NCBI GenBank assembly: GCA_036510735.1
Contig: DATCDK010000140.1
Location: 1-26,531 of the forward strand
Length of the DNA stretch: 26,531 nt
Direction: 5' to 3'
Origin: PALSA-607 sp036510735
GTDB lineage: Bacteria > Actinomycetota > Actinomycetes > Acidothermales > Acidothermaceae
Of the stretch, positions 1 through 7,950 are shown one piece after another. The notes under the pieces are model-generated. The model worked only from the letters and a program-made list of their open reading frames with translations, searched no databases and was not told where the DNA came from. The position numbers were made by a program, and so were the translations under genes. Position 1 is the stretch's first letter. Each line of letters opens with the position of its first letter.

Positions 1-16
1 GTAAGGCGCCGCCACT

Positions 17-23
17 GAGGAGC
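17..23 (+). promoter_or_regulatory. Ribosome binding site of clpC
   Basis: GAGGAGC lies 7 bases before the ATG at 31 and fixes the clpC start. Confidence 0.8.
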
Positions 24-30
24 GAGCGAC

Positions 31-2577
31 ATGTTCGAGAGATTTACCGACCGGGCCCGACGCGTTGTCGTGCTGGCGCAAGAAGAAGCCCGCATGCTCA
101 ACCACAACTACATCGGCACCGAGCACATCCTGCTCGGTCTCATCCACGAGGGCGAAGGCGTTGCCGCGAAGGCTCTCGAGAGCCTCGGTATCTCGCTTGA
201 AGGCGTTCGCCAGCAGGTCGAAGAGATCATCGGACAAGGCCAGCAGGCGCCGTCCGGCCACATCCCTTTCACACCACGTGCCAAGAAGGTGCTCGAGCTC
301 TCGCTTCGTGAGGCACTGCAACTCGGCCACAACTACATCGGCACCGAGCACATCCTGCTCGGCCTGATCCGTGAGGGCGAAGGCGTCGCTGCCCAGGTGC
401 TGGTGAAGCTTGGCGCCGATCTGAACCGGGTCCGGCAGCAAGTCATCCAGCTGCTGTCCGGCTACCAGGGCAAGCAAGAAGCAACGGCTGGCGGTCCCGC
501 TGAGGGCACCCAATCGACGTCCCTCGTCTTGGATCAGTTCGGCCGCAACCTGACGCAGGCTGCGCGCGAGGGCAAGCTCGACCCGGTCATTGGCCGTGAG
601 AAGGAAATCGAGCGCGTCATGCAGGTGCTCTCGCGCCGCACCAAGAACAACCCGGTGCTGATTGGCGAGCCCGGCGTTGGCAAGACCGCGATCGTGGAAG
701 GTCTCGCGCAGGCCATCGTCAAGGGTGAAGTGCCCGAGACGCTGAAGGACAAGCAGCTGTACACCCTCGACCTCGGCGCACTCGTCGCCGGTAGCCGCTA
801 CCGCGGTGACTTCGAGGAGCGGCTGAAGAAGGTCCTGAAAGAGATCCGCACTCGCGGCGACATCATCTTGTTCATCGACGAGTTGCACACGCTGGTCGGC
901 GCAGGCGCCGCCGAAGGTGCCATCGACGCGGCCTCGATTCTGAAGCCGATGCTGGCCCGCGGCGAGCTGCAGACCATCGGCGCGACGACGCTCGACGAGT
1001 ACCGCAAGCACTTGGAGAAGGACGCTGCGCTCGAACGGCGGTTCCAGCCGATCCAGGTTGCCGAGCCGTCGCTTGCGCACACCATCGAGATCCTCAAGGG
1101 TCTGCGCGATCGCTACGAGAGCCACCACCGCGTCTCGATTACCGACGGTGCGTTGGTTGCCGCAGCGACGCTCGCCGACCGCTACATCAGCGACCGCTTC
1201 CTGCCCGACAAGGCCATCGACTTGATCGACGAAGCGGGCTCGCGCATGCGCATTCGACGCATGACCGCGCCCCCGGACCTTCGCGAGTTCGACGAGAAGA
1301 TCGCTGGCGTCCGCCGCGAGAAGGAAAGCGCCATCGACGCGCAAGACTTCGAGAAGGCAGCGTCGCTTCGCGATCGCGAGAAGCAACTGCTCGCGGCGAA
1401 GTCGCAGCGCGAGCGGGAGTGGAAGGCCGGCGACATGGATGTCGTGGCCGAGGTCGACGAAGAGTTGATCGCCGAAGTGCTCGCGACTGCTACGGGCATT
1501 CCGGTGTTCAAGCTGACCGAGGAAGAGACCTCGCGGCTGCTGCGCATGGAAGACGAGCTGCACAAGCGGGTCATCGGCCAGGAGCCGGCGATCAAGGCGC
1601 TGTCGCAGACGATTCGTCGTACCCGTGCCGGTCTGAAGGACCCGAAGCGTCCTGGCGGCTCGTTCATCTTCGCCGGCCCGTCAGGTGTCGGTAAGACCGA
1701 GCTCTCGAAGACGCTCGCCGAGTTCCTTTTCGGTGACGAGGACTCCCTGATCCAGCTCGACATGAGCGAGTTCATGGAGAAGCACACGGTGTCGCGGCTG
1801 TTCGGTTCGCCGCCCGGCTACGTCGGCTACGACGAGGGTGGTCAGCTGACCGAGAAGGTGCGCCGCAAGCCGTTCTCCGTCGTGTTGTTCGACGAGGTCG
1901 AGAAGGCACACCCAGACATCTTCAACTCCTTGTTGCAGATCCTCGAGGACGGTCGGTTGACCGACGCTCAGGGCCGGGTTGTCGACTTCAAGAACACCGT
2001 CATCATCATGACGACGAACCTCGGCACGCGTGATATCTCCAAGGGCTTCAACATGGGCTTCTCCAAGGAGCACGACGCCCAGGGCAACTACGAGCGGATG
2101 AAGGCGAAGGTCAACGACGAGCTGAAGCAGCACTTCAGGCCTGAGTTCTTGAACCGCGTCGACGACACGATCGTGTTCCACCAGCTGACCGAGGACGAGA
2201 TCGTGACGATCGTCGACCTGATGATCGCCAAGGTCGACCAGCGGTTGAAGGACCGTGACATGGGTCTCGAACTCACGTCGGACGCCAAGAAGGTGCTCGC
2301 CAAGAAGGGCTACGACCCGGTGCTTGGTGCGCGTCCGTTGCGGCGCACGATCCAGCGCGAGATCGAGGATGTGCTGTCGGAGAAGATCCTGTTCGGCGAG
2401 CTCAAGGCCGGCCAGATCGTGGTGGTCGACGCCGAGGGAGTCGACACCCCCGAAGCCGCCTTCACGTTCCGCGGCGAGGCCAAGCCGGTGCTGGTGCCCG
2501 ACCTGCCTCCGCTGGCAGAAGCGGCACCTGCCGCTGATCCGGCTGGTGCGCCCGGCGCGGCGCCAGCCGCGGAGTAG
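31..2577 (+). CDS. clpC: ATP-dependent Clp protease ATPase subunit ClpC
   Basis: AAA+ unfoldase that feeds substrates to the ClpP peptidase in the cytoplasm. The 848 residues match the usual actinobacterial ClpC1 length. Seen in order: a double Clp-N repeat (about residues 1-145, each half carrying the HNYIGTEHILLGLI motif), a first AAA domain with Walker A GEPGVGKT (212-219) and DELHTL Walker B, a UVR-type middle coiled coil (about 429-460, DFEKAASLRDREKQLL), and a second AAA domain with GPSGVGKT (549-556) and a C-terminal D2-small domain. The tail is Ala/Pro-rich, as in actinobacteria. The ATG is preceded by GAGGAGC at 17-23, a good ribosome binding site. The gene converges on mutY with 41 bp between stop codons. 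I see no CtsR-type operator, but only 30 bases upstream are in the window. Confidence 0.98.
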   Translation: MFERFTDRARRVVVLAQEEARMLNHNYIGTEHILLGLIHEGEGVAAKALESLGISLEGVRQQVEEIIGQGQQAPSGHIPFTPRAKKVLELSLREALQLGHNYIGTEHILLGLIREGEGVAAQVLVKLGADLNRVRQQVIQLLSGYQGKQEATAGGPAEGTQSTSLVLDQFGRNLTQAAREGKLDPVIGREKEIERVMQVLSRRTKNNPVLIGEPGVGKTAIVEGLAQAIVKGEVPETLKDKQLYTLDLGALVAGSRYRGDFEERLKKVLKEIRTRGDIILFIDELHTLVGAGAAEGAIDAASILKPMLARGELQTIGATTLDEYRKHLEKDAALERRFQPIQVAEPSLAHTIEILKGLRDRYESHHRVSITDGALVAAATLADRYISDRFLPDKAIDLIDEAGSRMRIRRMTAPPDLREFDEKIAGVRREKESAIDAQDFEKAASLRDREKQLLAAKSQREREWKAGDMDVVAEVDEELIAEVLATATGIPVFKLTEEETSRLLRMEDELHKRVIGQEPAIKALSQTIRRTRAGLKDPKRPGGSFIFAGPSGVGKTELSKTLAEFLFGDEDSLIQLDMSEFMEKHTVSRLFGSPPGYVGYDEGGQLTEKVRRKPFSVVLFDEVEKAHPDIFNSLLQILEDGRLTDAQGRVVDFKNTVIIMTTNLGTRDISKGFNMGFSKEHDAQGNYERMKAKVNDELKQHFRPEFLNRVDDTIVFHQLTEDEIVTIVDLMIAKVDQRLKDRDMGLELTSDAKKVLAKKGYDPVLGARPLRRTIQREIEDVLSEKILFGELKAGQIVVVDAEGVDTPEAAFTFRGEAKPVLVPDLPPLAEAAPAADPAGAPGAAPAAE

Positions 2578-2594
2578 TAGGGCGCGGCGCCAGC
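2554..2594. repeat. 14-bp direct repeat at the clpC 3' end
   Basis: GGCGCGGCGCCAGC occurs at 2554-2567 inside the last clpC codons and again at 2581-2594 just after its tandem TAG stops, a period of 27. The repeated unit contains the short palindrome GGCGCC. It looks like a small local duplication of the gene end; no function is evident. Confidence 0.75.
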
Positions 2595-2602
2595 GGCATG
2601 TC

Positions 2603-2629
2603 TTAGGTCGGCGGATTTTTAGGTCGGCA
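2603..2629. repeat. Duplicated 3' end of mutY (10-bp direct repeat)
   Basis: TTAGGTCGGC occurs at 2603-2612 and 2619-2628, period 16. The second copy holds the last mutY codons and its TAA stop (minus strand). The first copy is an extra, non-coding copy just downstream of the gene. Confidence 0.7.
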
Positions 2630-3554
2630 GTTGGAAGCGGCTGCGGGGCAGCGGCTCGACCAGGCCGTCGGCCACCAGGCCGTCGAGGGCACGATCGAGC
2701 TGGACGACGTCTGCCCAGGCCGCGCGCAGCTGCCCGATGCGGGCGGGTCCTGGCTGCGACCGCAGGATCGCCAGCACCGCCCCGCGAGCCTGCCGGTCGG
2801 TGCCTTCGTAGCGCTGCCCGCGGCGGGGCGGTAAAGCCGAGGGCGGGTAGCCGGCCTGTCGCCACGAGCATCGGTGGGCAGCAGGGCATCGATCACACTG
2901 CGGGGCTCGGGCGCGGCAGATCAAGGCGCCCAGCTCCATCAACGCCACGCTGAACGTCGCCGCACGCTCACCGTCGTCCGATAAGAGTTCGCTCGCGACT
3001 CGACGTTCGGCGACGGTCGGGGCGCTCGAGGGCTCAGCCACGCCGGATATTGCCCGGGCGAGCACCCGGCGCACGTTGGTGTCGAGGACGGCGTGGCGTT
3101 GCCGGAACGCGAACGCGGCGACTGCGGCCGCCGTGTAGTCACCGATGCCGGGCAAGGAGCGCAGCTGCGCGTAGTCGGCCGGCACCTCCCCGCCGTGGCG
3201 CGCGACGATGGTCGTTGCCGCGGCGTGCAGGCGCAGGGCCCGCCGCGGGTAGCCAAGCCGGTCCCAGGCGCGGACGGCGTCGCCGGGCGTGGCTGCCGCG
3301 AGCGCGGCGGGGGTCGGCCACCGGGCGATCCACTGCTCGTAGGCGGGCAACACCCGCGCCACCGGGGTCTGCTGGAGCATGATCTCGCTGACCAGCACCG
3401 CCCACGGGGTCGCCGCGGGCTCTCGCCACGGGAGGGCCCGAGCGGCCTGGCTGTACCAGTCGAGGAGCTCGCCCACGATCGGCGCCTCAGCGGCCCCAGA
3501 CTTGGCGTTGGCACGCTCGGCGGCGCTCCCAGGTTGTCTTAAGAAAGTCGCCAC
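2619..3554 (-). CDS. mutY: A/G-specific adenine glycosylase MutY
   Basis: Base-excision repair enzyme that removes adenine mispaired with 8-oxoguanine. The 311-residue protein shows the HhH-GPD fold: the catalytic-Glu motif LVSEIMLQQTPV, the hairpin LPGIGDYTAAAVAAFAF, and the catalytic Asp in AVLDTNVRRVLARAI. A [4Fe-4S] ligand set follows with C-x6-C-x2-C-x5-C spacing (CRARAPQCDRCPAAHRC). The C-terminus is a short winged-helix-like tail, not the full NUDIX-type 8-oxoG recognition domain of E. coli MutY; such short forms are common in actinobacteria. It is convergent with clpC and divergent from cheB across 69 bp. An upstream in-frame start is possible but the N-terminus is poorly conserved. 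Confidence 0.95.
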   Translation of the reverse strand: MATFLRQPGSAAERANAKSGAAEAPIVGELLDWYSQAARALPWREPAATPWAVLVSEIMLQQTPVARVLPAYEQWIARWPTPAALAAATPGDAVRAWDRLGYPRRALRLHAAATTIVARHGGEVPADYAQLRSLPGIGDYTAAAVAAFAFRQRHAVLDTNVRRVLARAISGVAEPSSAPTVAERRVASELLSDDGERAATFSVALMELGALICRARAPQCDRCPAAHRCSWRQAGYPPSALPPRRGQRYEGTDRQARGAVLAILRSQPGPARIGQLRAAWADVVQLDRALDGLVADGLVEPLPRSRFQLPT

Positions 3555-3587
3555 TTCAGACGACAGGTTAAAGAGTCATTGGGGAAG

Positions 3588-3602
3588 AGCCCGCGTCGGG
3601 CT
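3588..3602 (+). promoter_or_regulatory. Small hairpin in the cheB leader
   Basis: AGCCCG (3588-3593) pairs with CGGGCT (3597-3602) across a CGT triloop, 21 bases before the cheB start. It is either a leader hairpin or the back end of a terminator; no U-run follows. The mutY-cheB spacer shows no convincing -35/-10 pair and no FliA-type promoter. Confidence 0.35.
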
Positions 3603-3623
3603 TCCGGACCGAGGAGCGCTTAG

Positions 3624-4763
3624 GTGTCGGTTGCGCGCGAAGCGTCAACCTCGGCCAGCGCCAGTGCGGTCTCGGCCTCGCAACCCGACGCTCAGGAGCA
3701 GTCGGCGGTCACCGTTGTGCTGGTCGAGGACTCCGTGATCGAGCGGCGGTTCCTTCGTGCGGCGATCACGGCCGATCCGGGCCTGTGCGTGGTCGGCGAG
3801 GCGCGGACCGGACGCGACGCCATCGCTTTGATCGAGCGGCTACGGCCATCGGCCGTCGTCCTCGACCTCGAGCTACCGGGCACCGCCGCCATCGAGATTA
3901 TCGAACGGATCATGGCGAGCGTCCCGACGCCCATCCTCGTGTGCTCGACCGAAGTGGACGCCGCGCGAGCCGCCGCTGCCCTGGCCGCCGGCGCGATTGA
4001 CGTTGTTGCAAGACCGACAGCCCGCGACGCCGACCGGGCGTCGTATGCCGAGGCGCTGCGCCGTGGCGTGCGCGTCGCGTCGCGAGTGCGCGTCATCACC
4101 CATCCGCGAGGGCGCCTGAAGACCCGTGCGCAGTCGGCGTCAGGCGCGGCTGTCTCCGCACGAGCGAGCGCAGAACCCACTGTCGACCTGGTGGCGATCG
4201 GTGCTTCGACCGGTGGACCGCAAGCACTTGCCCATCTGCTCGGCGCGTTGCCCGGCGACTTCACGCCGGCTGTCGTTGTCGTCCAGCACATGGCGGACGG
4301 TTTCATCGAGGGTCTTGCGAGCTGGCTCGACGGACTGTGCGCGCTTCCCGTCGGGGTAGCAACGTCGGGTATCCGCTTGCAGCCGGGCACCGTCACGATC
4401 GCCCCGAGCGCGCGCAATCTTGTTGTCAACGATCATCTGCGCATCAGCATCGAGCAACCGCCACCGACCCAGTTCAATGTGCCGGGCGTCGACGCAACGT
4501 TCGAGAGCGTTGCGCGCAATGTTGGTCCGCGGGCGATCGGTGTGTTGCTCACCGGGATGGGTCGCGACGGTGCAGTCGGGCTCAAAGCGATGCGAAACGC
4601 CGGCGCGATCACCATCGGTCAGGACGAAGAGTCGAGTGCAGTGTGGGGCATGCCGGCAGCGGCGGCCGCCTGCGGCGCGGTGCAGCGCCAACTGCCGCTC
4701 ATCGAGATCGCAGGTGCGCTCGTCGCGATTCTGCAAGGTCACTCGCTCGGGGGTGAGCGATGA
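3624..4763 (+). CDS. cheB: Chemotaxis protein-glutamate methylesterase CheB
   Basis: Removes methyl groups from (and deamidates) chemoreceptor glutamates, opposing CheR. The 379 residues comprise an N-terminal receiver domain (about 30-145) with acidic pair E35/D36 and phospho-acceptor D81 (VVLDLELPG), a linker, and a C-terminal methylesterase domain (about 187-372). Its catalytic triad is visible: S195 in GASTGG, H222 in QHMADGF, D315 in GMGRDGAVG. The receiver lysine that is nearly invariant in the family (usually AKP) is arginine here (VARP, R130). The GTG start at 3624 follows GAGGAG at 3611-3616. The gene overlaps cheR by ATGA. It is likely the first gene of a cheB-cheR-cheW operon; CheA and CheY are not in the window. 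Confidence 0.95.
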   Translation: MSVAREASTSASASAVSASQPDAQEQSAVTVVLVEDSVIERRFLRAAITADPGLCVVGEARTGRDAIALIERLRPSAVVLDLELPGTAAIEIIERIMASVPTPILVCSTEVDAARAAAALAAGAIDVVARPTARDADRASYAEALRRGVRVASRVRVITHPRGRLKTRAQSASGAAVSARASAEPTVDLVAIGASTGGPQALAHLLGALPGDFTPAVVVVQHMADGFIEGLASWLDGLCALPVGVATSGIRLQPGTVTIAPSARNLVVNDHLRISIEQPPPTQFNVPGVDATFESVARNVGPRAIGVLLTGMGRDGAVGLKAMRNAGAITIGQDEESSAVWGMPAAAAACGAVQRQLPLIEIAGALVAILQGHSLGGER

Positions 4764-6313
4764 AGTTCTCGCTGACCGACGAGGAGTTCGAGACCCTGCG
4801 GGGGCTCTTGGAGAAGAGCGCCGGCTTGGTCCACGACGAGAGTCGCCGCGACTCGTTGAGCTTTGCGGTCGCGGGTCGCATGGAGGCCAGTGGTGCTAGT
4901 TCGCCGGCCGCGTATCTCGCGATGCTCAGTGGTCCTGGTGGTGCGCCCGAGCGTCAGCAGCTGATCGACGTCGTGACGATCCAGGAGACGCACTTCTTCC
5001 GCAACCCGCCGCAGATTCGCGCGCTTCGCCAGCATGTCCTGCCAGAGTTGATTCGCCGGTCGACGGCCTTGAATCGCCCACTGACGATCTGGAGTGCCGG
5101 CTGCTCGACGGGCGAAGAGCCCTACAGCTTGGCGATGCTGGTCCGCGAACTGATGCCGATGGCTACTCGCGAGCACGTCAGGATCGTCGGGTCGGACGTC
5201 TCGGCCACCGCGCTCGCGTTCGCGGACGCAGGTCGATACGGCGCTCGGGCCGTGCAGATGGCGGACCCGATCGACCTAGGCCGTTGGTTCGACATCGACC
5301 ACGGCTCGTACTCCGTCAAGGACGACGTGCGCGAGCTGGTCGATCTGCAACTGCACAACCTCATCACCGAAGCGCCGCCGTTCGAGAGCGGTGAGGTCGA
5401 TCTGTTGCTGTGTCGCAACGTGACGATCTACTTCAACCGGACGACGACAAAAGCACTGATGTCCCGCTTCCACACCGCCCTTGGTGACGGCGGCTACTTG
5501 TTCCTCGGCCACTCAGAAACGCTGTGGCAGATGAGTGAGGCGTTCACGCTGGTGCCGCTTGGCGATGCGTTCGTGTATCGCCGGGACGACGGCCCGCAAG
5601 GTCGCGCCACGTTGCCCGACCGTCGTACCGAGGCGGGTGATGCGCCGATCCTGCTGCCCGAGCGACGTGGTCGCACCGAGCGTCGGCGTGACCTTCCCGA
5701 CACGCCGTCGGCCCGGATCAAGACAGCACCGCCGGTGCCGCCGCAACGCGTCCCGCGGCATTCCGAGCCCGCCCGACAAGAGGTCGCGCGAAGCGCCTCA
5801 CATCGACCTGCGGACCGACGCGCTTCGCCGCGATCCGCGGCCGCTGCAAGCGCGACAGGCGCTAGTGCCCAGGAGCTGGTGGCCACCGCTCGCGAGGCGC
5901 TGGCGCAGGGGCGCTATCCCGACGCCGTCGGCGCTGCGGGCCGCGCCGCCAAAGCCGATCCGATGCTGGTTGATCCACACCTGATCGGCGGCGAGGCGCT
6001 GGTAAATCTGGGTCGCGACGCTGACGCGATCAGGGAGTTGCGTCAGGCCGTCTATCTTCAGCCCGATTCGGCATCGGCCCTGCTGCTGCTTGCCGGCGCG
6101 CTTGATCGGCAGGGCGAACCAGCCGCCGCAGGCCGGGCCTACCGATCTGCTGCTGCAACGGTTGGTGACTTGCCTCCGGAGGAGGTATCCGCGTTCTTCG
6201 GTGGCCGTAGTGCCGCCGAGCTGGTTGCCCTGTGTCTGCGGCTCGCGACGCAGGCCGAGCGGACCGCAAAGGCCACCAAGTCGGTCAGGTTCAGGACGCG
6301 GGAGACGCCATGA
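4760..6313 (+). CDS. cheR: CheR-type protein-glutamate methyltransferase with C-terminal TPR-like extension
   Basis: S-adenosylmethionine-dependent methylation of chemoreceptor glutamates. The 517 residues are far longer than a minimal CheR (about 270-290). Residues 1-75 are the all-helical CheR N domain. Residues 76-275 are the methyltransferase, with ETHFFRNP, SAM-binding IWSAGCSTGEEPYSLAML (110-127), GSDVSATAL and LLLCRNVTIYF. Residues 280-370 form an Arg/Pro/Ala-rich, probably disordered linker. Residues 372-470 contain about three TPR-like helix pairs (AREALAQGRYPDAV, GEALVNLGRDADAI, AGALDRQGEPAAAG). This plan recalls WspC-type CheR proteins, whose TPRs serve protein interaction. The start lies in an ATGA overlap with cheB and the end in an ATGA overlap with cheW, so translation is probably coupled. 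Confidence 0.93.
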   Translation: MKFSLTDEEFETLRGLLEKSAGLVHDESRRDSLSFAVAGRMEASGASSPAAYLAMLSGPGGAPERQQLIDVVTIQETHFFRNPPQIRALRQHVLPELIRRSTALNRPLTIWSAGCSTGEEPYSLAMLVRELMPMATREHVRIVGSDVSATALAFADAGRYGARAVQMADPIDLGRWFDIDHGSYSVKDDVRELVDLQLHNLITEAPPFESGEVDLLLCRNVTIYFNRTTTKALMSRFHTALGDGGYLFLGHSETLWQMSEAFTLVPLGDAFVYRRDDGPQGRATLPDRRTEAGDAPILLPERRGRTERRRDLPDTPSARIKTAPPVPPQRVPRHSEPARQEVARSASHRPADRRASPRSAAAASATGASAQELVATAREALAQGRYPDAVGAAGRAAKADPMLVDPHLIGGEALVNLGRDADAIRELRQAVYLQPDSASALLLLAGALDRQGEPAAAGRAYRSAAATVGDLPPEEVSAFFGGRSAAELVALCLRLATQAERTAKATKSVRFRTRETP

Positions 6314-6747
6314 TCGGTTACATCACGTTTCGTCTCGGCGACCGGAACTTCGCATGCCGCCTCGACGAGGTACGCGAGGTCGTCCGGCTCGACGGGCTCG
6401 ATGTCCTGCCCGGCATGACGCCGCCGATCAGCGGACTGCTGGAGTTGCGTGGCAATCCGCTCCCAGTTGTCGACCTGCGAGTGGGCAGCGCCGTAGGCGC
6501 CAGAGGTAGTGTCCCGGGCGCGAGGGGCGACGTGCTGGTGATGGCCTCGGGCATCGACGCGATGGGCGCGATCGTCGATCAGGTCATCGCAGTTCACGAC
6601 GAGGACGAGTTGGTCTCGTCAGGCGAGCGACCGTCAGGACTGCCGGACTACGTCATCGACGTACTCCGCCATGACGGTATTAGCACCGGACGCGGCGGGC
6701 CGGTGTTGCTCGTTCACCTGCAGGCGCTGCTCTCCGTTGCGGTCTGA
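6310..6747 (+). CDS. cheW: CheW-type chemotaxis adaptor protein
   Basis: Scaffold that links chemoreceptors to the CheA kinase in signalling arrays. The 145-residue protein is a single CheW domain: an opening strand YITFRLGDRNFACRLDEVREVVRLDGLDVLP, the hallmark GLLELRGNPLPVVDLR, and a closing VLLVHLQALLSV. The ATG at 6310 overlaps the cheR stop (ATGA) and has GGAG at 6301-6304, so I prefer it to an in-frame start inside cheR at 6232, which would add 26 residues unlike the family. It is the last gene of the module and converges on disA with 19 bp between stops. Confidence 0.93.
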   Translation: MIGYITFRLGDRNFACRLDEVREVVRLDGLDVLPGMTPPISGLLELRGNPLPVVDLRVGSAVGARGSVPGARGDVLVMASGIDAMGAIVDQVIAVHDEDELVSSGERPSGLPDYVIDVLRHDGISTGRGGPVLLVHLQALLSVAV

Positions 6748-6766
6748 ACCCCGCTCACGCAGCAGC

Positions 6767-7864
6767 TCAGACGTAGCGCTCGAGGATCGACGATTCGGCG
6801 AGTCTCGACAGACCCTCACGCACGCTGCGCGCCCTGTTCTCGCCAACGCCTTCGACCGCCTGTAGATCGTCGATGCCTGCGGCGAGCAGCTTCTGCAAGC
6901 CGCCGAAATGCTCAACAAGGCGATCGACGACGAGGTTAGGCAGCCGCGGGACTTTGGCGAGCAGCCGGTAGCCGCGCGGGCTCACCGGCGCGTCGAGTGC
7001 GTCCGCTCCGGCCGCGTAACCCATCACCCGGGCGATCGTGCTGAGGTCGAGTAGCTCAGATGCCGACAGCATGTCGAAGTCGCGCAGCACGTCGTCGGGC
7101 GTGCGCGACTTCTTGCTTCCCGAAGGCAGGTAATCGCGGACGACGAGTTCGCGCTCGGGCTCGACGCCGGCAAGAAGCTCGTCGAGTTGCAGGCTGAGCA
7201 GCCGGCCATCGGTACCGAGCTCGACGACGTAGCCCTCGATCTCGCTCGCGATCCGGCGCACCATCTCGAGGCGCTGCGCCACCGCGGCGGCGTCGCGCAC
7301 CGTGACAAGGTCCTCGATTTCCAGCGCAGACAGGGTTCCGCTCACCTCGTCGAGGCGTAGCTTGTAGCGCTCGAGAGTCGCCAGTGCCTGGTTCGCGCGC
7401 GACAGGATCGCACCGGAATCGTCGAGGACATAGCGCCTGCCGCCGACGTAGAGCGCAATGATGCGCATCGACTGGCTCACCGAGATCACCGGATAACCCG
7501 TTTGCTTTGCGGTGCGCTCGGCGCTGCGGTGCCGGGTGCCCGACTCGCTCGTCGGGATCGAAGGGTCCGGCTGCAAGTGCACGTTGGCTTTGAGGATCCG
7601 GGCGCCGGTGTTGTCGAGCACGATGGCGCCGTCCATCTTGCAGATCTCGCGCATCAGCGGCGCCGAAGTCTCGATGTCGAGATTGAAACCGCCGGTGCAC
7701 AGCGACTCGACGGTCTTGTCGTAACCGAGCACGATCAGACCGCCGGTGTTGCCGCGCAGGATGCGTTCAAGTGCATCGCGCAGGTCAGTGCCAGGCGCGA
7801 TCGTCGCGAGAGTGGCTCGCAATTTCTCGTCGACGGTCCGGTCGAACCGATCGTTGGTTGGCAC
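6767..7864 (-). CDS. disA: DNA integrity scanning diadenylate cyclase DisA
   Basis: Makes cyclic di-AMP from two ATP and binds branched DNA. The 365 residues show the N-terminal DAC domain with DGA (78-80, KMDGAIVLD) and the RHR motif (GTRHRSAER, 109-117). A helical spine follows, then a C-terminal HhH DNA-binding domain (about 305-365: LVVDRLVEHFGGLQKLL, AVEGVGENRARSVREG). The GTG start at 7864 is preceded on the minus strand by AGGGGAG, a strong ribosome binding site. The gene lies downstream of radA, a widely conserved pairing, but here the two are separated by 86 bp carrying tandem palindromes, so disA may have its own regulated promoter. Confidence 0.97.
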   Translation of the reverse strand: MPTNDRFDRTVDEKLRATLATIAPGTDLRDALERILRGNTGGLIVLGYDKTVESLCTGGFNLDIETSAPLMREICKMDGAIVLDNTGARILKANVHLQPDPSIPTSESGTRHRSAERTAKQTGYPVISVSQSMRIIALYVGGRRYVLDDSGAILSRANQALATLERYKLRLDEVSGTLSALEIEDLVTVRDAAAVAQRLEMVRRIASEIEGYVVELGTDGRLLSLQLDELLAGVEPERELVVRDYLPSGSKKSRTPDDVLRDFDMLSASELLDLSTIARVMGYAAGADALDAPVSPRGYRLLAKVPRLPNLVVDRLVEHFGGLQKLLAAGIDDLQAVEGVGENRARSVREGLSRLAESSILERYV

Positions 7865-7876
7865 CGGGCTCCCCTG

Positions 7877-7938
7877 TTGTACGGCAGTACAAAGATTCTA
7901 CTGTTGTACGGCAGTACAAACTTTTAGTGTTGTACGGC
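7877..7938. repeat. Three tandem palindromic operator-like repeats between radA and disA
   Basis: TTGTACGGCAGTACAA, an inverted repeat of TTGTAC around GGCA, is present in full at 7877-7892 and 7904-7919. A left-half copy TTGTACGGC lies at 7930-7938. The starts are 27 and 26 bp apart. Copies 1 and 2 share 20 identical bases, including flanks (CTGTTGTACGGCAGTACAAA). The geometry TTGTA-N6-TACAA fits a dimeric regulator, and the CRP/FNR family uses this spacing, but I cannot name the protein. The copies bracket a TAGAAT -10-like element of disA. Confidence 0.85.
7895..7900 (-). promoter_or_regulatory. Candidate -10 element for disA
   Basis: On the minus strand, TAGAAT sits between palindrome copies 1 and 2, about 30 bases before the disA GTG. 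Predicted transcription would start inside copy 1. No -35 hexamer is found at 17 bp. Confidence 0.4.
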
Positions 7939-7950
7939 GTTATCGCGATT

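Noticed and set aside
1681..2889. 402-residue frame on the minus strand overlapping clpC and mutY
   Set aside because: It lies opposite conserved ClpC and MutY sequence, is Arg/Leu/Val-rich low complexity and matches no family; an antisense shadow of GC-rich coding DNA.
7877..7938. CRISPR array
   Set aside because: Only two full repeats of 16-20 bp with 7-11 bp spacers that are not protospacer-sized; better explained as an operator array.
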